DNA from: Pedobacter westerhofensis | Lineage (GTDB): Bacteria > Bacteroidota > Bacteroidia > Sphingobacteriales > Sphingobacteriaceae | Direction of reading: 5' to 3' | NCBI RefSeq assembly: GCF_900182595.1 | Contig: NZ_FXTN01000001.1 | Location: forward strand, 372,001 to 436,000 | Length of the DNA stretch: 64,000 nucleotides | Shown: piece after piece, positions 1-9,156 of the stretch | Layout of the letters: each line of letters opens with the position of its first letter | How positions within the stretch are numbered: position 1 is the stretch's first letter | The notes under the pieces: generated by a model | Seen by the model: the letters and a program-made list of their open reading frames with translations, nothing else | The model's database searches: none | What the model was told of the DNA's origin: nothing | Program-made: the position numbers and the translations under genes

Positions 1-693
1 TATTCCATTTGCTTCGGCTACCGGCATCACCTCTGCGAGGAATGTAGTGAGGTTGGCAAATAACTGTTCTTCATCAATTCCGTCGTACGCCGCAAGTGCA
101 TTCAGGAATTCTGCCAGCCCAAAGCTCTCCTCGCTTCCCGGCAATCCGGCAATGATATTACGTTCTATTTTCAGTTTTTCACTGTCGGTAAGCCCTTTAA
201 AGTAGAGCTCTCCACGCTGCAGTTCTTCAGCAGTGTATTCAGCGGCAGCCCCGCTGCGTTTAAGTATGAATACATCAAAGGCAACCAGTGCCGCTTTATT
301 AAATAACAGGGCTTCTGCACCATTTGGTAATTTATAGTCGAGATGCGTCCTGGTCCAGTCCAGCACAGGCATAAAGTTATACGTGATCACAGTGATGCCG
401 CAGCTGGCTAAATTTGCCAGGGAGACTTTATAGTTATCTATGTAATGTGCATAACTGCCTTTCCGCACTTTGATATCCTCATGAACCGGCAGGCTTTCTA
501 CTACCGACCATTCCAGGCCGGCATCGCTGATCAGCTGCTGGTGGTTTTTAATATCTTCAACGCTCCATACTTTCCCATTTGGAACCTGGTGCAGCGCAGA
601 AACAACGCCGCTGCAACCGGCTTGTAAAATATCAGATAAACTAACGGGATCATTGGGACCATACCAGCGCATGGTTTGTACTAATTTGTTCAT
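1..693 (-). CDS. uxuA: Mannonate dehydratase, C-terminus cut by window edge
   Basis: UxuA dehydrates D-mannonate to 2-keto-3-deoxy-gluconate in the cytoplasmic glucuronate pathway. I translated this reading frame directly. It starts at an ATG at 693-691 and stays open to base 1, giving the first 231 residues of a protein that is normally about 390 long. The N-terminus carries the family signature MRWYGPNDPVSLSDI followed by QAGCSGVVSALHQVPNG, which is very typical of UxuA. The partner genes (uxuB, uxaC) must lie outside the window if present. The next gene to the right is on the same strand, 37 bp upstream, and has no obvious link to uronate metabolism. Confidence 0.93.
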   Translation of the reverse strand, partial: MNKLVQTMRWYGPNDPVSLSDILQAGCSGVVSALHQVPNGKVWSVEDIKNHQQLISDAGLEWSVVESLPVHEDIKVRKGSYAHYIDNYKVSLANLASCGITVITYNFMPVLDWTRTHLDYKLPNGAEALLFNKAALVAFDVFILKRSGAAAEYTAEELQRGELYFKGLTDSEKLKIERNIIAGLPGSEESFGLAEFLNALAAYDGIDEEQLFANLTTFLAEVMPVAEANGI

Positions 694-730
694 ACGGCTC
701 TATACTAATTTGAGGACGGGAATTTAAGGA

Positions 731-1273
731 TTAAAAAGAAGATAGCAACTTGTTTTCAGGATAAGTTAGTTTGGAGCTCTTTCTGTTGCCGTTAAAGGTG
801 ACGTGAAAGATGTTGATCTGGTCGTCAAAAAGGTCGTAAAGCACCGTACTGGTAGTTTCCATCTTGCGGAGGCCGGTAACTCTGGCCGATTCCAGGTAAA
901 TGATTACTGCCTCCTTATCATTTTCAAAGCCCATATAGCTGAGGCGTAAAGGCCTTCCGTTTGCAGCGATACTCAGATGCGAGGCCATGTACCTGCCCAC
1001 CAGCACTTCCATCTCTTTATGTCTTGCAGCAGAGGAGAGATCGGGCTTCACTTTATAGTTTTTTGCCAGCAGGTCTTCAAAGTCATCTGTAAAGATCCGG
1101 CAGCTGATTTCTACCGTATTAGTTTTGGGGTTGCAATTCAGTTCTGTGGAACTCAGATGTAAAGGATGCCTGCCTGCACTTTCTTCCAGAATAGGGCCTG
1201 ATGGTTTTACAGCCCCGAGAATTAAGTAACAAATTAATAGAGATTGGTGTAAGAATGGCATCATAATGATCAT
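731..1273 (-). CDS. DUF6702-like conserved protein of unknown function
   Basis: 180 residues. A hydrophobic stretch near the N-terminus (about residues 7-22, LLICYLILGAV) suggests a signal peptide or membrane anchor. The rest contains the segment HPLHLSSTELNCNPKTNTVE followed by EISCRIFTDDFEDLL, which I recognise as the Bacteroidota DUF6702 pattern; the function is not known. Several ATG codons lie close together at the start (1273, 1264, 1261), so the exact start is uncertain. It is divergent from the M1 peptidase at 1333 with only 59 bp between them, and I recall this pairing as common in the phylum. The two may share a promoter region and a role at the cell envelope, but that is inference. 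Confidence 0.7.
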   Translation of the reverse strand: MIIMMPFLHQSLLICYLILGAVKPSGPILEESAGRHPLHLSSTELNCNPKTNTVEISCRIFTDDFEDLLAKNYKVKPDLSSAARHKEMEVLVGRYMASHLSIAANGRPLRLSYMGFENDKEAVIIYLESARVTGLRKMETTSTVLYDLFDDQINIFHVTFNGNRKSSKLTYPENKLLSSF

Positions 1274-1332
1274 TTATTTTTTCAGTACAAAAAAACGTTT
1301 TAAATTTAGAGTTGCAATAAAAAAAGTTTCAA

Positions 1333-3699
1333 ATGAATAAAGCTCTCCCTATCTTAATGCTGCTGGGCTCCGCCATGCAGTTTTCTTACGCTCAAAACAT
1401 CCAGAACAATCCCGGGAGCAATCACGGAAATAAGTTTGAGCAGTTAGGAACTATTCTGACTACCCCGAATGAACAAAGAACGGCAAGCGGGGCGCCGGGT
1501 GTAAAATACTGGCAGCAGCGCGCTGATTACGACATCAAGTGCAGTCTTGACGAGCAAAGCCAGCTGCTTACCGGTGCTGAAAAGGTGACGTATTTTAATA
1601 ACTCACCTGATGTGCTTACCTATATCTGGTTACAGCTGGATGAAAATGAACATAATAACCTGAAGAATGCAGGTTACCAAAGCAGCACTACTCTTCCTGA
1701 GATTGCGACAACCAATTCTATCGACAGAGCTGTGATCAGTGATACGGATAATGGTAACGGGGTCAAAATATTAAAAATCACTGATGCGCTCGGCAAAGAG
1801 TTGAAATATACAGTGAACAAGACCATGATGCGTGTAGAGATGCCAGTACCATTAAAAGCTGGTCAGCAGTTCATTTTTAACGTAAACTGGAAATACCAGA
1901 TCACAGACCGCTTAAAAGAAGGGGGTCGCGGAGGTTATGAATACTTCCCTGAGGACGGCAATTACCTGTTTACAATGGCGCAGTGGTATCCCCGTTTATG
2001 CGTATACAGCGATTTCCAGGGCTGGCAAAATCATCAGTTTACAGGCAGGGGCGAGTTTGCCCTGACCTTTGGAAACTTTAAGGTACAGATGACAGTTCCT
2101 GCTGACCACGTTGTAGGTTCAACGGGAGAATGTATCAACTACAGCGCAGTACTATCCCCAGCTGCTCTTGCAAAATATAACCAGGCAAAAACATCGTCCG
2201 AGCCTGTAGAAATTGTAACGCTGGATGAGGCAAAAAAGGCTGAAACCGAAAAAAGCAAGGCCACAAAAACCTGGGTGTTCCAGGCCAATAATGTGCGCGA
2301 CTTTGCCTGGACTTCTTCAAGAAAATTCATCTGGGACGCCATGGGCCAGAAGATTGAAGGCAAAACGGTCATGTGTATGAGTTTTTATGGTAAAGAAGCC
2401 TATAACCTGTACAGGAATTACTCTACCAAGGCTGTAGCACATACGATTAAAACGTATTCACATTTTACCATTCCTTACCCCTATCCTGTAGCGCAAAGTA
2501 TCGAAGCCTCAAACGGAATGGAATACCCGATGATCTGTTTTAACTACGGACGGACGGAAAAAGACGGAACTTATACAGAGACTTCAAAAAACGGGATGCT
2601 GGGCGTAATTATCCACGAGGTGGGCCATAACTTCTTCCCGATGATCGTGAACAGCGACGAACGCCAGTGGACCTGGATGGACGAGGGCTTAAACTCTTTT
2701 GTAGAATACCTGACAGAAGAACTCTGGGACAATAAATTCCCTACAAAAAGAGGCGCTGCATACTCTATTGTGGACTATATGAAACTGCCCAAGGATGAGC
2801 TGGAGCCGATCATGACCAACTCTGAGAACATCGAGCGCTTTGGCCCTAATGCCTATGCAAAACCGGCTGTAGGACTGAACATTCTCAGGGAAACGATCAT
2901 GGGCCGCGAGCTGTTCGACTATGCATTTAAAGAATATGCGAGAAGATGGGCCTTCAGACACCCTACTCCTGCGGATCTTTTCAGGACACTGGAAGACGCC
3001 AGCGGTGAGGATCTGGACTGGTTCTGGAGAGGCTGGTTCTACAGCACTGACCCCTGCGATATCTCTCTGGATGCTGTAAAATATGCTAAGGCAGATGTAG
3101 ATTCTAAAGTTCCTGCATCTAAGGTGAAAATGACTAAAATGGATCCGCCACTGGTAAATGCTTTTGATGATATATCAAAGGTGAGGAACAGGGATGATAA
3201 AAACATCCAGTTCTATACGGATAAGGATAAGGCTACACAGGATTTCTACTGGAGATATGACCGTGGAATAGAGAAATATGATGATACAGAGCGTAAACAG
3301 GAGATCAAAGCCCCGTATGAAACTTTATCATCAGAAGACCAGTCAAAATATGCCAACAAATTCTTTTATGAATTGTCATTCAGCAATAAGGGCGGACTGG
3401 TGATGCCGATCATTGTTGAGTTTACCTATACTGACGGAACCAGGGCTATCGACAGGATACCTGCGCAAATCTGGAGGCATAATGAGCAGCACGTAACCAA
3501 ATTTTATGTTCAGGATAAAGAAGTTGCTTCCATTAAACTTGACCCGATGCGCGAAACGGCTGATATCGACGAAAGCAACAACACCTGGGGCGGTAAAGCA
3601 CAGGCCAGTAAGTTCCAGTTGTTCAAACAGAAAAACAATGTGATCCGCGGACAGTCTGCCGGCGGCAATCCAATGCAGAATGCTAAAACAACTAAATAA
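1333..3699 (+). CDS. Secreted M1 family metallopeptidase
   Basis: 788 residues with an N-terminal signal peptide (about residues 1-20, cleavage after FSYA). The zinc site is complete: HEVGH at 428-432, then 18 residues, then Glu451 in WMDEGLNSF, the HEXXH-X18-E pattern of gluzincin M1 aminopeptidases. The N-terminal 400 residues fit the beta-saddle domain. The usual GAMEN exopeptidase motif appears as NGMEYP around residue 395, as in the Bacteroidota branch of the family. Expected role: periplasmic or surface hydrolysis of peptides. It is a single-gene unit followed by a good terminator. The poorly conserved C-terminal 150 residues, rich in Lys and Asp, have no domain I recognise. Confidence 0.9.
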   Translation: MNKALPILMLLGSAMQFSYAQNIQNNPGSNHGNKFEQLGTILTTPNEQRTASGAPGVKYWQQRADYDIKCSLDEQSQLLTGAEKVTYFNNSPDVLTYIWLQLDENEHNNLKNAGYQSSTTLPEIATTNSIDRAVISDTDNGNGVKILKITDALGKELKYTVNKTMMRVEMPVPLKAGQQFIFNVNWKYQITDRLKEGGRGGYEYFPEDGNYLFTMAQWYPRLCVYSDFQGWQNHQFTGRGEFALTFGNFKVQMTVPADHVVGSTGECINYSAVLSPAALAKYNQAKTSSEPVEIVTLDEAKKAETEKSKATKTWVFQANNVRDFAWTSSRKFIWDAMGQKIEGKTVMCMSFYGKEAYNLYRNYSTKAVAHTIKTYSHFTIPYPYPVAQSIEASNGMEYPMICFNYGRTEKDGTYTETSKNGMLGVIIHEVGHNFFPMIVNSDERQWTWMDEGLNSFVEYLTEELWDNKFPTKRGAAYSIVDYMKLPKDELEPIMTNSENIERFGPNAYAKPAVGLNILRETIMGRELFDYAFKEYARRWAFRHPTPADLFRTLEDASGEDLDWFWRGWFYSTDPCDISLDAVKYAKADVDSKVPASKVKMTKMDPPLVNAFDDISKVRNRDDKNIQFYTDKDKATQDFYWRYDRGIEKYDDTERKQEIKAPYETLSSEDQSKYANKFFYELSFSNKGGLVMPIIVEFTYTDGTRAIDRIPAQIWRHNEQHVTKFYVQDKEVASIKLDPMRETADIDESNNTWGGKAQASKFQLFKQKNNVIRGQSAGGNPMQNAKTTK

Positions 3700-3726
3700 T
3701 TTATAACAAATTATATAATTTAAGAG

Positions 3727-3770
3727 AAGAGGATGTAGCACCAGGTGCCGCATCCTCTTTTTTTATTTTA
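3727..3770 (+). terminator. Rho-independent terminator after the M1 peptidase gene
   Basis: A 9-bp stem (3727-3735 with 3751-3759) encloses a second GCACC/GGTGC stem and is followed by a run of seven T. Confidence 0.85.
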
Positions 3771-4017
3771 GGGGGCTACACTCATTTGTATGCTAAATTG
3801 ATATATCACAGCACCTCTTAGTGATTTGTAAATGTTTATAAAGTCATCCAGATATCAAATTAACCCCGATATTGCCCCTCAGAACTCCATTATTCCACTT
3901 TTCATTTATTCAGATGTACATTTGGACAAATTGAATGAGATACGGGGGGTTATATGGCTGAAAATTTGTTATTTTGAACCGTCATATATTTGAAGTAATG
4001 CTCATAAAAAACAAAAC
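3771..4017. other. Gene-free stretch upstream of the glucokinase operon
   Basis: About 250 bases of AT-rich DNA between the terminator of the M1 gene and the glucokinase start. Apart from the candidate -7 box at 3985 I see no ORF, strong hairpin or repeat. Its length leaves room for operator sites, but none can be named. Confidence 0.5.
3985..3992 (+). promoter_or_regulatory. Candidate Bacteroidota -7 element for the ppgK-gnd-zwf-pgl operon
   Basis: TATATTTG matches TAnnTTTG and lies 25 bp before the glucokinase ATG. A TTTG-like element upstream (about 3965-3968) has a spacing of only about 16 bp, shorter than the usual 19-21, so only the -7 box is convincing. Confidence 0.5.
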
Positions 4018-4794
4018 ATGTCAAGCGTAGCAAAAAAAGAAGAAAGCACCAATATCCTATCAATTGATATAGGCGGAACAAGTATCAAGGCTTGTATCTT
4101 AACAGAAAAAGGTGATTTATTCTCCGAATACACAAAGCTCCCTACGCCAAAACACTCTACCCCTGAAGCCGTAATCAGTGTAATAAACGAACTTGTTGCC
4201 CCTATGGCTCCCTACGGCAAAGTTGCCATGGGCTTTCCCGGTTATGTAAAATGCGGTATCGTAGAAACGGCGCCTAACCTGGCAAAGAATAAATGGGCCG
4301 GTTTTCCACTGGCACAACAGGTGAGCGACCTGCTGCAGAAACCCGTAAGGCTGATCAATGATGCCGATCAGCAGGCATTGGGCATCATCAGCGGCACAGG
4401 CTTCGAGATCGTGCTTACCCTGGGCACAGGCTTTGGCACAGCGCTTACTTTTGACGGCGAGCTGCTGCCCCACCTGGAACTGTCACACCTTCCTGTAACC
4501 AAAAACAAGGATTACGACGACTATGTTGGTGACAGGGCCTACATCAAGGAAGGAAAAAAAGACTGGAACGAACGTGTTCAGCGCGTGATCCAGATTTACA
4601 AGACGGTTTTTAACTACGATACGCTTTATCTTGGCGGCGGTAATGCCAAGCAAATAGATTTTGAATTAGATCATAATATACACATTGTCTCAAACAGGGA
4701 TGGAATAAAAGGTGGTGCCAAATTATGGGCCGCCAAGGAAAAATATCACGTTTTCACAACCTATCCAAAATTAAATTCATCAAATGGAAAGTAA
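4018..4794 (+). CDS. ppgK: ROK-family polyphosphate-type glucokinase
   Basis: 258 residues. It phosphorylates glucose to glucose-6-phosphate; by family it probably uses inorganic polyphosphate, with or without ATP. The phosphate-1 loop is SIDIGGTSIKA (about 15-25), the catalytic Asp lies in INDAD (about 113-117), and TLGTGFGTA (about 133-141) closely matches the TxGTGxGxA polyphosphate-binding motif of PpgK enzymes. The length agrees with PpgK (about 250-270) and is shorter than ordinary ROK kinases (about 300-320). It is the first gene of an operon with gnd, zwf and pgl and overlaps gnd by 11 bp. The polyphosphate kinase and exopolyphosphatase genes are 11-13 kb away. An ATP-dependent ROK sugar kinase remains possible. 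Confidence 0.82.
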   Translation: MSSVAKKEESTNILSIDIGGTSIKACILTEKGDLFSEYTKLPTPKHSTPEAVISVINELVAPMAPYGKVAMGFPGYVKCGIVETAPNLAKNKWAGFPLAQQVSDLLQKPVRLINDADQQALGIISGTGFEIVLTLGTGFGTALTFDGELLPHLELSHLPVTKNKDYDDYVGDRAYIKEGKKDWNERVQRVIQIYKTVFNYDTLYLGGGNAKQIDFELDHNIHIVSNRDGIKGGAKLWAAKEKYHVFTTYPKLNSSNGK

Positions 4795-6202
4795 ATACAC
4801 TTTAGGAATGATAGGCCTCGGTACAATGGGGCGAAATTTATTGTTGAACATGGCTGACAACGGCTTCGCCGTTACTGGTTACGACAAAGACCCAAAAATG
4901 ATCGAGAAACTGAAGGAAGACGGTGCCAAGCACAGTCTGACAGCTTATTCCTCTTTAGAAGATTTCGTAGCAAGCCTGGAATTGCCAAGAAGAATTATGC
5001 TTCTGGTACCTGCAGGTCCAATCGTAGACAGCGTAATCAAAGAATTGCAGCCCTTGCTTGAAAAAGGTGATATGATCATTGACAGCGGTAATTCACACTT
5101 TACAGATACCAGCAGAAGGGCCATAGAACTTTCTGACCTCGGCATCCATTTCTTTGGAATGGGAATCTCAGGCGGAGAAGAAGGTGCACGTTTCGGACCG
5201 AGCATCATGCCGGGCGGCGACAAAACGGCATACGGCAACATGAAGGAAATCCTTGAAGCTGTTTCGGCTAAAGTGAACGGAGATCCATGTGTGGCTTATA
5301 TTGGTCCCGGAGCTTCAGGCCACTTTGTGAAAATGGTGCATAACGGAATTGAATATTCAATGATGCAGTTACTGGCTGAAAGTTATGACATCATGAAAAA
5401 TGCACTGGACTATTCTAACGAAGAAATCTACAGTGTTTTTGAAAAATGGAACAACGGACGCCTGCAGTCTTTCCTTCTGGAGGTTACAAGAGATATTTTC
5501 AAGGTGAAAGATGATCAGACCGGCAATTTCCTGCTGGATATGATCAAGGACGAAGCAAAATCAAAAGGTACCGGAAAATGGACTTCACAGGTTTCTATGG
5601 ACCTGCAATTGCCTATCCCTACCATCAACGAAGCCGTAAGCACCAGGGATCTGTCAAAATACAAATCACTGCGTGTAGCTTTATCAAAAGCTTTTGGCGA
5701 ACACAACACCCTGGCAGAAAATAAAGAACAGTTTATAATTGAATTAGAGCAGGCTTTATATTTCTCGGTGATCACTTCATATGCACAGGGCCTTCACCTG
5801 TTATGGCAGGCATCTATCTCTTATGAGTATGAGCTGCAATTGCACGAGATCGCACAGATCTGGCGTGGTGGCTGTATCATCAGGGCCGAATTCCTTGAAG
5901 ATATTTACCAGGCTTACAAAAAACAACCTGATCTGGAGCATTTGTATGCTGATGCCGGCGTTCAGGAGAAAATGAAAGAAATCCTGCCGGGAATGAGATC
6001 AGTAGTGTCACATGCACTGCAAAGCGGTTTAGCTATTCCTGCTTTTGCTTCTGCTCTTACTTATTTCGATTCACTGAGGACAGAAAGAATGCCTTCTAAC
6101 TTAATTCAGGCACAAAGAGATTTCTTTGGCGCACACAGATTTGAACGTACAGATGCTGAGGGAACTTTCCATGCGATCTGGAATCCTATAAATGCTAAAT
6201 AA
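4784..6202 (+). CDS. gnd: 6-phosphogluconate dehydrogenase, decarboxylating
   Basis: 472 residues, full length. It oxidises and decarboxylates 6-phosphogluconate to ribulose-5-phosphate and makes NADPH. The N-terminal Rossmann motif is IGLGTMGRNLLLNMADNGF. The active-site segment GHFVKMVHNGIEYSMMQ places the catalytic Lys at 183 and the Asn at 187, the numbering used for well-studied homologues. The C-terminal all-helical dimerisation region is complete (IWRGGCIIRA near residue 362). The gene starts inside ppgK (ATGGAAAGTAA, 11-bp overlap), which implies translational coupling. Confidence 0.96.
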   Translation: MESKYTLGMIGLGTMGRNLLLNMADNGFAVTGYDKDPKMIEKLKEDGAKHSLTAYSSLEDFVASLELPRRIMLLVPAGPIVDSVIKELQPLLEKGDMIIDSGNSHFTDTSRRAIELSDLGIHFFGMGISGGEEGARFGPSIMPGGDKTAYGNMKEILEAVSAKVNGDPCVAYIGPGASGHFVKMVHNGIEYSMMQLLAESYDIMKNALDYSNEEIYSVFEKWNNGRLQSFLLEVTRDIFKVKDDQTGNFLLDMIKDEAKSKGTGKWTSQVSMDLQLPIPTINEAVSTRDLSKYKSLRVALSKAFGEHNTLAENKEQFIIELEQALYFSVITSYAQGLHLLWQASISYEYELQLHEIAQIWRGGCIIRAEFLEDIYQAYKKQPDLEHLYADAGVQEKMKEILPGMRSVVSHALQSGLAIPAFASALTYFDSLRTERMPSNLIQAQRDFFGAHRFERTDAEGTFHAIWNPINAK

Positions 6203-6209
6203 TCAAAAG

Positions 6210-7724
6210 ATGAAAACAAGTAAATGCCTCAACCCAACCATATTTGTCATCTTTGGCGGTACTGGTGACCTTAATTTGCGCAAACTTGCGCCAGCGATAT
6301 ACAATTTATATTCTGATGGCTTTATGTCTAAGGAATATGCTATTATTGGGACAGCAAGAAAAAAATTGACGGATGAGGATTTCCGTACTACGATCATGGA
6401 CGGGGTGAACTCTTTCTCCCGCTCAGGAAAAGTAAAAAAGGAAAAATGGGACGAATTTGCCAAAAATGTATATTACAATTCGGTAGATGTATCTGCACCT
6501 GAAACCTTTGCCGTACTCAAAGAAAATATTGAAAAATTAAGGACAGACTTTGGGCCGAAAACACAGGTAATCTATTATCTGGCAGTAGCTCCAAACCTGT
6601 TTCCGCTAATTGCGCAATGCCTCGCTACCTATGACCTGGTAGGAAATGAAGACAATTGCCGTATTGTTATCGAGAAACCATTTGGACATGATCTTGAAAC
6701 CGCTAAAGAGCTGAATAAGTTACTTACCGGCATCTTTACTGAAAAGCAAATCTACAGAATTGACCATTACCTGGGCAAGGAAACTGTTCAGAACATCATG
6801 GCTTTTCGCTTTGCAAACTCATTCCTGGAACCGCTCTGGAACCGTACCTATATCGACCATGTACAGATCTCTGTAACGGAGCAGCTGGGTGTGGGCGACC
6901 GTGGCGGTTACTATGATGGCTCGGGTGCACTGAGAGATATGATCCAGAACCACATCCTGCAGTTGTTATGCCTGATCGGAATGGAAACACCAATCAACTT
7001 TGATGCTGATGAGATCAGGAATAAAAAGGTAGACGTGCTCAAATCGATCCGTCCTTTCTCTCCTGAAGATATCCGCCTGAGCACTGTCCGCGGGCAGTAT
7101 TCAAAAGGATGGGTAGAAGGTAAAGAAGTTCCGGGCTACAGAACTGAAAAAGATGTAGATCCTGCATCGAATACAGAAACTTTTGCTGCCGCTAAATTCT
7201 TTGTAGACAACTGGCGCTGGCAGGGAATTCCTTTCTATGTTCGTACAGGAAAGAGATTATTCCAGACTTCATCACTGATTACGATACAGTTTAAAGATGT
7301 ACCTCACCAGGTATTTCCTGCAGGCGTAACAGAACACTGGCAGCAAAACAGGCTGATCATCAGTATCCAGCCTGAAATGAGTATCCGTTTACAGGTACAG
7401 GCGAAAAGACCGGGACTGGATATGGTGCTTAATCCGGTGGATATGGTTTTTGATTACAAAGGCACGTACAATGCTCAGGCTCCGGAAGCTTATGAAACAT
7501 TGTTGCTGGATGTAATGATCGCTGATCAGACACAGTTTATGCGTGCAGACCAGGTAGAAAGTGCATGGGAATTGTTAATGCCGGTGATCAACGCCTGGGA
7601 AAGCAAAACTTCACTGAGCTTCCCTAATTACCCTGCAGATTCATGGGGCCCTGAAGATGCCGAAGCGCTGATTGCAAGGGATGGTTTCCACTGGTTTACA
7701 CTACCTTTAAAAAACAAGGATTAA
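6210..7724 (+). CDS. zwf: Glucose-6-phosphate 1-dehydrogenase
   Basis: 504 residues from the chosen start. It oxidises glucose-6-phosphate to 6-phosphogluconolactone with NADP+. The nucleotide-binding motif is FGGTGDLNLRKLAPA near the N-terminus; the substrate and catalytic motif RIDHYLGKE is at residues 183-191. I prefer the ATG at 6210, just after the gnd stop and preceded by a short purine run, which gives the usual MKTSKCLNP start. An in-frame ATG at 6192 inside the end of gnd would add six residues. It is the third gene of the operon; pgl begins one base after its stop. Confidence 0.95.
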   Translation: MKTSKCLNPTIFVIFGGTGDLNLRKLAPAIYNLYSDGFMSKEYAIIGTARKKLTDEDFRTTIMDGVNSFSRSGKVKKEKWDEFAKNVYYNSVDVSAPETFAVLKENIEKLRTDFGPKTQVIYYLAVAPNLFPLIAQCLATYDLVGNEDNCRIVIEKPFGHDLETAKELNKLLTGIFTEKQIYRIDHYLGKETVQNIMAFRFANSFLEPLWNRTYIDHVQISVTEQLGVGDRGGYYDGSGALRDMIQNHILQLLCLIGMETPINFDADEIRNKKVDVLKSIRPFSPEDIRLSTVRGQYSKGWVEGKEVPGYRTEKDVDPASNTETFAAAKFFVDNWRWQGIPFYVRTGKRLFQTSSLITIQFKDVPHQVFPAGVTEHWQQNRLIISIQPEMSIRLQVQAKRPGLDMVLNPVDMVFDYKGTYNAQAPEAYETLLLDVMIADQTQFMRADQVESAWELLMPVINAWESKTSLSFPNYPADSWGPEDAEALIARDGFHWFTLPLKNKD

Positions 7725-7725
7725 C

Positions 7726-8451
7726 ATGAACTTACTTATCTATAAAACAAAGGCTGAACTGCTGAAAGACCTGGCAGAGTATGTTATTACCATTGGCGAG
7801 AAGGCAATTGCCGAAAACGGATGTTTTAATTTTGTACTTACCGGCGGCAATTCTCCAAAAGACTTGTACACCATGCTGGCTATGGATTACAGGGAGAAAC
7901 TGGACTGGACTAAAGTTTATTTCTTTATGGGCGATGAACGCAATGTTCCTCCCGGACATGAAAGCTATAATGGTTTGATGGCGAGAAAATCAATTATCGA
8001 TCCATTGAATATAGCTGCTGATCACGTCTTTTTTGTAGATACTACACAAGCTCCGGAAAAAGCAGCGATAGAATATGCCAAAGAAATCTCCACACATTTT
8101 AAAGGCGCAGATCTGTCATTCGACCTGATCTTACTGGGAATGGGCGATGATGCGCATACCGCTTCCCTTTTCCCGGGAACTGAAGTTCTTGGCAATAAAG
8201 ATGTTACTGTAGATTCTGTTTTTGTAGAGAAACTAGATACCTACAGGATCACTTTCACTGCACCGCTGATCAACAAAGCCAAAAATGTAGCTTTCCTTGT
8301 TTTTGGTGAAGCTAAAGCTGAAGCAATCAAACATGTGATTGAAGATCAAACCAAAAATACGCAACTTTACCCTTCACAACTGATTGATCCGATAGACGGA
8401 AGCCTTACTTTCTTTTTAGATAGCGAAGCTGCCAAGTTGCTGGATAACTAG
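7726..8451 (+). CDS. pgl: 6-phosphogluconolactonase
   Basis: 241 residues, the normal DevB/Pgl length. It hydrolyses 6-phosphogluconolactone to 6-phosphogluconate and so links the Zwf and Gnd reactions. The fold is the glucosamine-6-phosphate isomerase type: LTGGNSPKDLYTML near residue 38, FFMGDERNVPPGHESYN near 64 and LLGMGDDAHTASLFPG near 136, the last being the family active-site motif. It is the last gene of the operon, with a one-base gap after zwf and a terminator 20 bp after its stop. Confidence 0.95.
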   Translation: MNLLIYKTKAELLKDLAEYVITIGEKAIAENGCFNFVLTGGNSPKDLYTMLAMDYREKLDWTKVYFFMGDERNVPPGHESYNGLMARKSIIDPLNIAADHVFFVDTTQAPEKAAIEYAKEISTHFKGADLSFDLILLGMGDDAHTASLFPGTEVLGNKDVTVDSVFVEKLDTYRITFTAPLINKAKNVAFLVFGEAKAEAIKHVIEDQTKNTQLYPSQLIDPIDGSLTFFLDSEAAKLLDN

Positions 8452-8471
8452 TTAAAAGGCCTAAAATTTAC

Positions 8472-8507
8472 AGTCCTGTTCTGAGTAAAACGGAACAGGG
8501 CTTTTTA
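8472..8507 (+). terminator. Rho-independent terminator closing the pgl operon
   Basis: The stem 8472-8481 pairs with 8493-8502 (core CCTGTTC/GAACAGG) and is followed by TTTTATT. It runs into the 3' end of the convergent ORF6N gene. Confidence 0.8.
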
Positions 8508-9002
8508 TTGGTTGCCAGACCTGGTTTTAAAGCCGATCATCGTTCTCGGAACTTCATCTTTTTCTTTAAATTTTCTCAAATAACGGATTAAAGATCCAAT
8601 TTTTTCATCCTGTTTACCCAGCCTTTTTTCAATCTGTTCCACTAACAGTGAAACATCTTTGTGCAAAAGCATGGTTTCCCTCAGCTTTACAAACAGCTCG
8701 ATAATGCGTATACTCATCGCTATGGCCCTTTCGCTCCTCAAAACATTGGATAATTGGAGTATTCCATGCTCGGTAAACGCATAGGGCAATGTACCCCCAA
8801 GCTGTTGTTTCGAAGGTATCGCATTTTGCGATACCATGTTTAAAGCCTCTTCAGGCGTTAATTGAAACATAAAGTTCAGCGGAAATCTCTCAGGATTACG
8901 CTTTACCTGCTCCCTTAAACGGATGGGCTTAACATCATAAAGTTCCGCGAGATCTTTGTCAAGCATGACCTTCTGATCCCTGATTTTATAGATCCTGTTC
9001 AA
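8505..9002 (-). CDS. ORF6N (KilA-N-like) domain protein, probable 5' frameshift
   Basis: 165 residues as an open frame, starting only at a TTG. IRDQKVMLDKDLAELYDV and NPERFPLNFMFQLTPEE are the signature of the ORF6N DNA-binding domain, found in phage antirepressors and many chromosomal proteins; the C-terminus ends in the typical IGFKTR. The same frame continues upstream of the TTG as IPDEILL, which is also conserved family sequence, but has no ATG before a stop. The ATG at 9037-9035 gives MSENK in another frame; one extra A in the A-run at about 9022-9025 would join it to NIPDEILLNRIY. The gene is therefore either frameshifted by 1 bp or uses the weak TTG. Function unknown. Confidence 0.75.
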   Translation of the reverse strand: MNRIYKIRDQKVMLDKDLAELYDVKPIRLREQVKRNPERFPLNFMFQLTPEEALNMVSQNAIPSKQQLGGTLPYAFTEHGILQLSNVLRSERAIAMSIRIIELFVKLRETMLLHKDVSLLVEQIEKRLGKQDEKIGSLIRYLRKFKEKDEVPRTMIGFKTRSGNQ

Positions 9003-9156
9003 CAGAATTTCATCTGGAATATTTTGTTTTCTGACATCTTTATCTTTTAAGATTCTAACTTGATACCATTATTCAAATTAAAAAAATTTACTCACAGTTT
9101 ATGCTAAACAATTTTTAATTTGCCGATGTTATAACATTATAGCCCTGGGATTTCAA

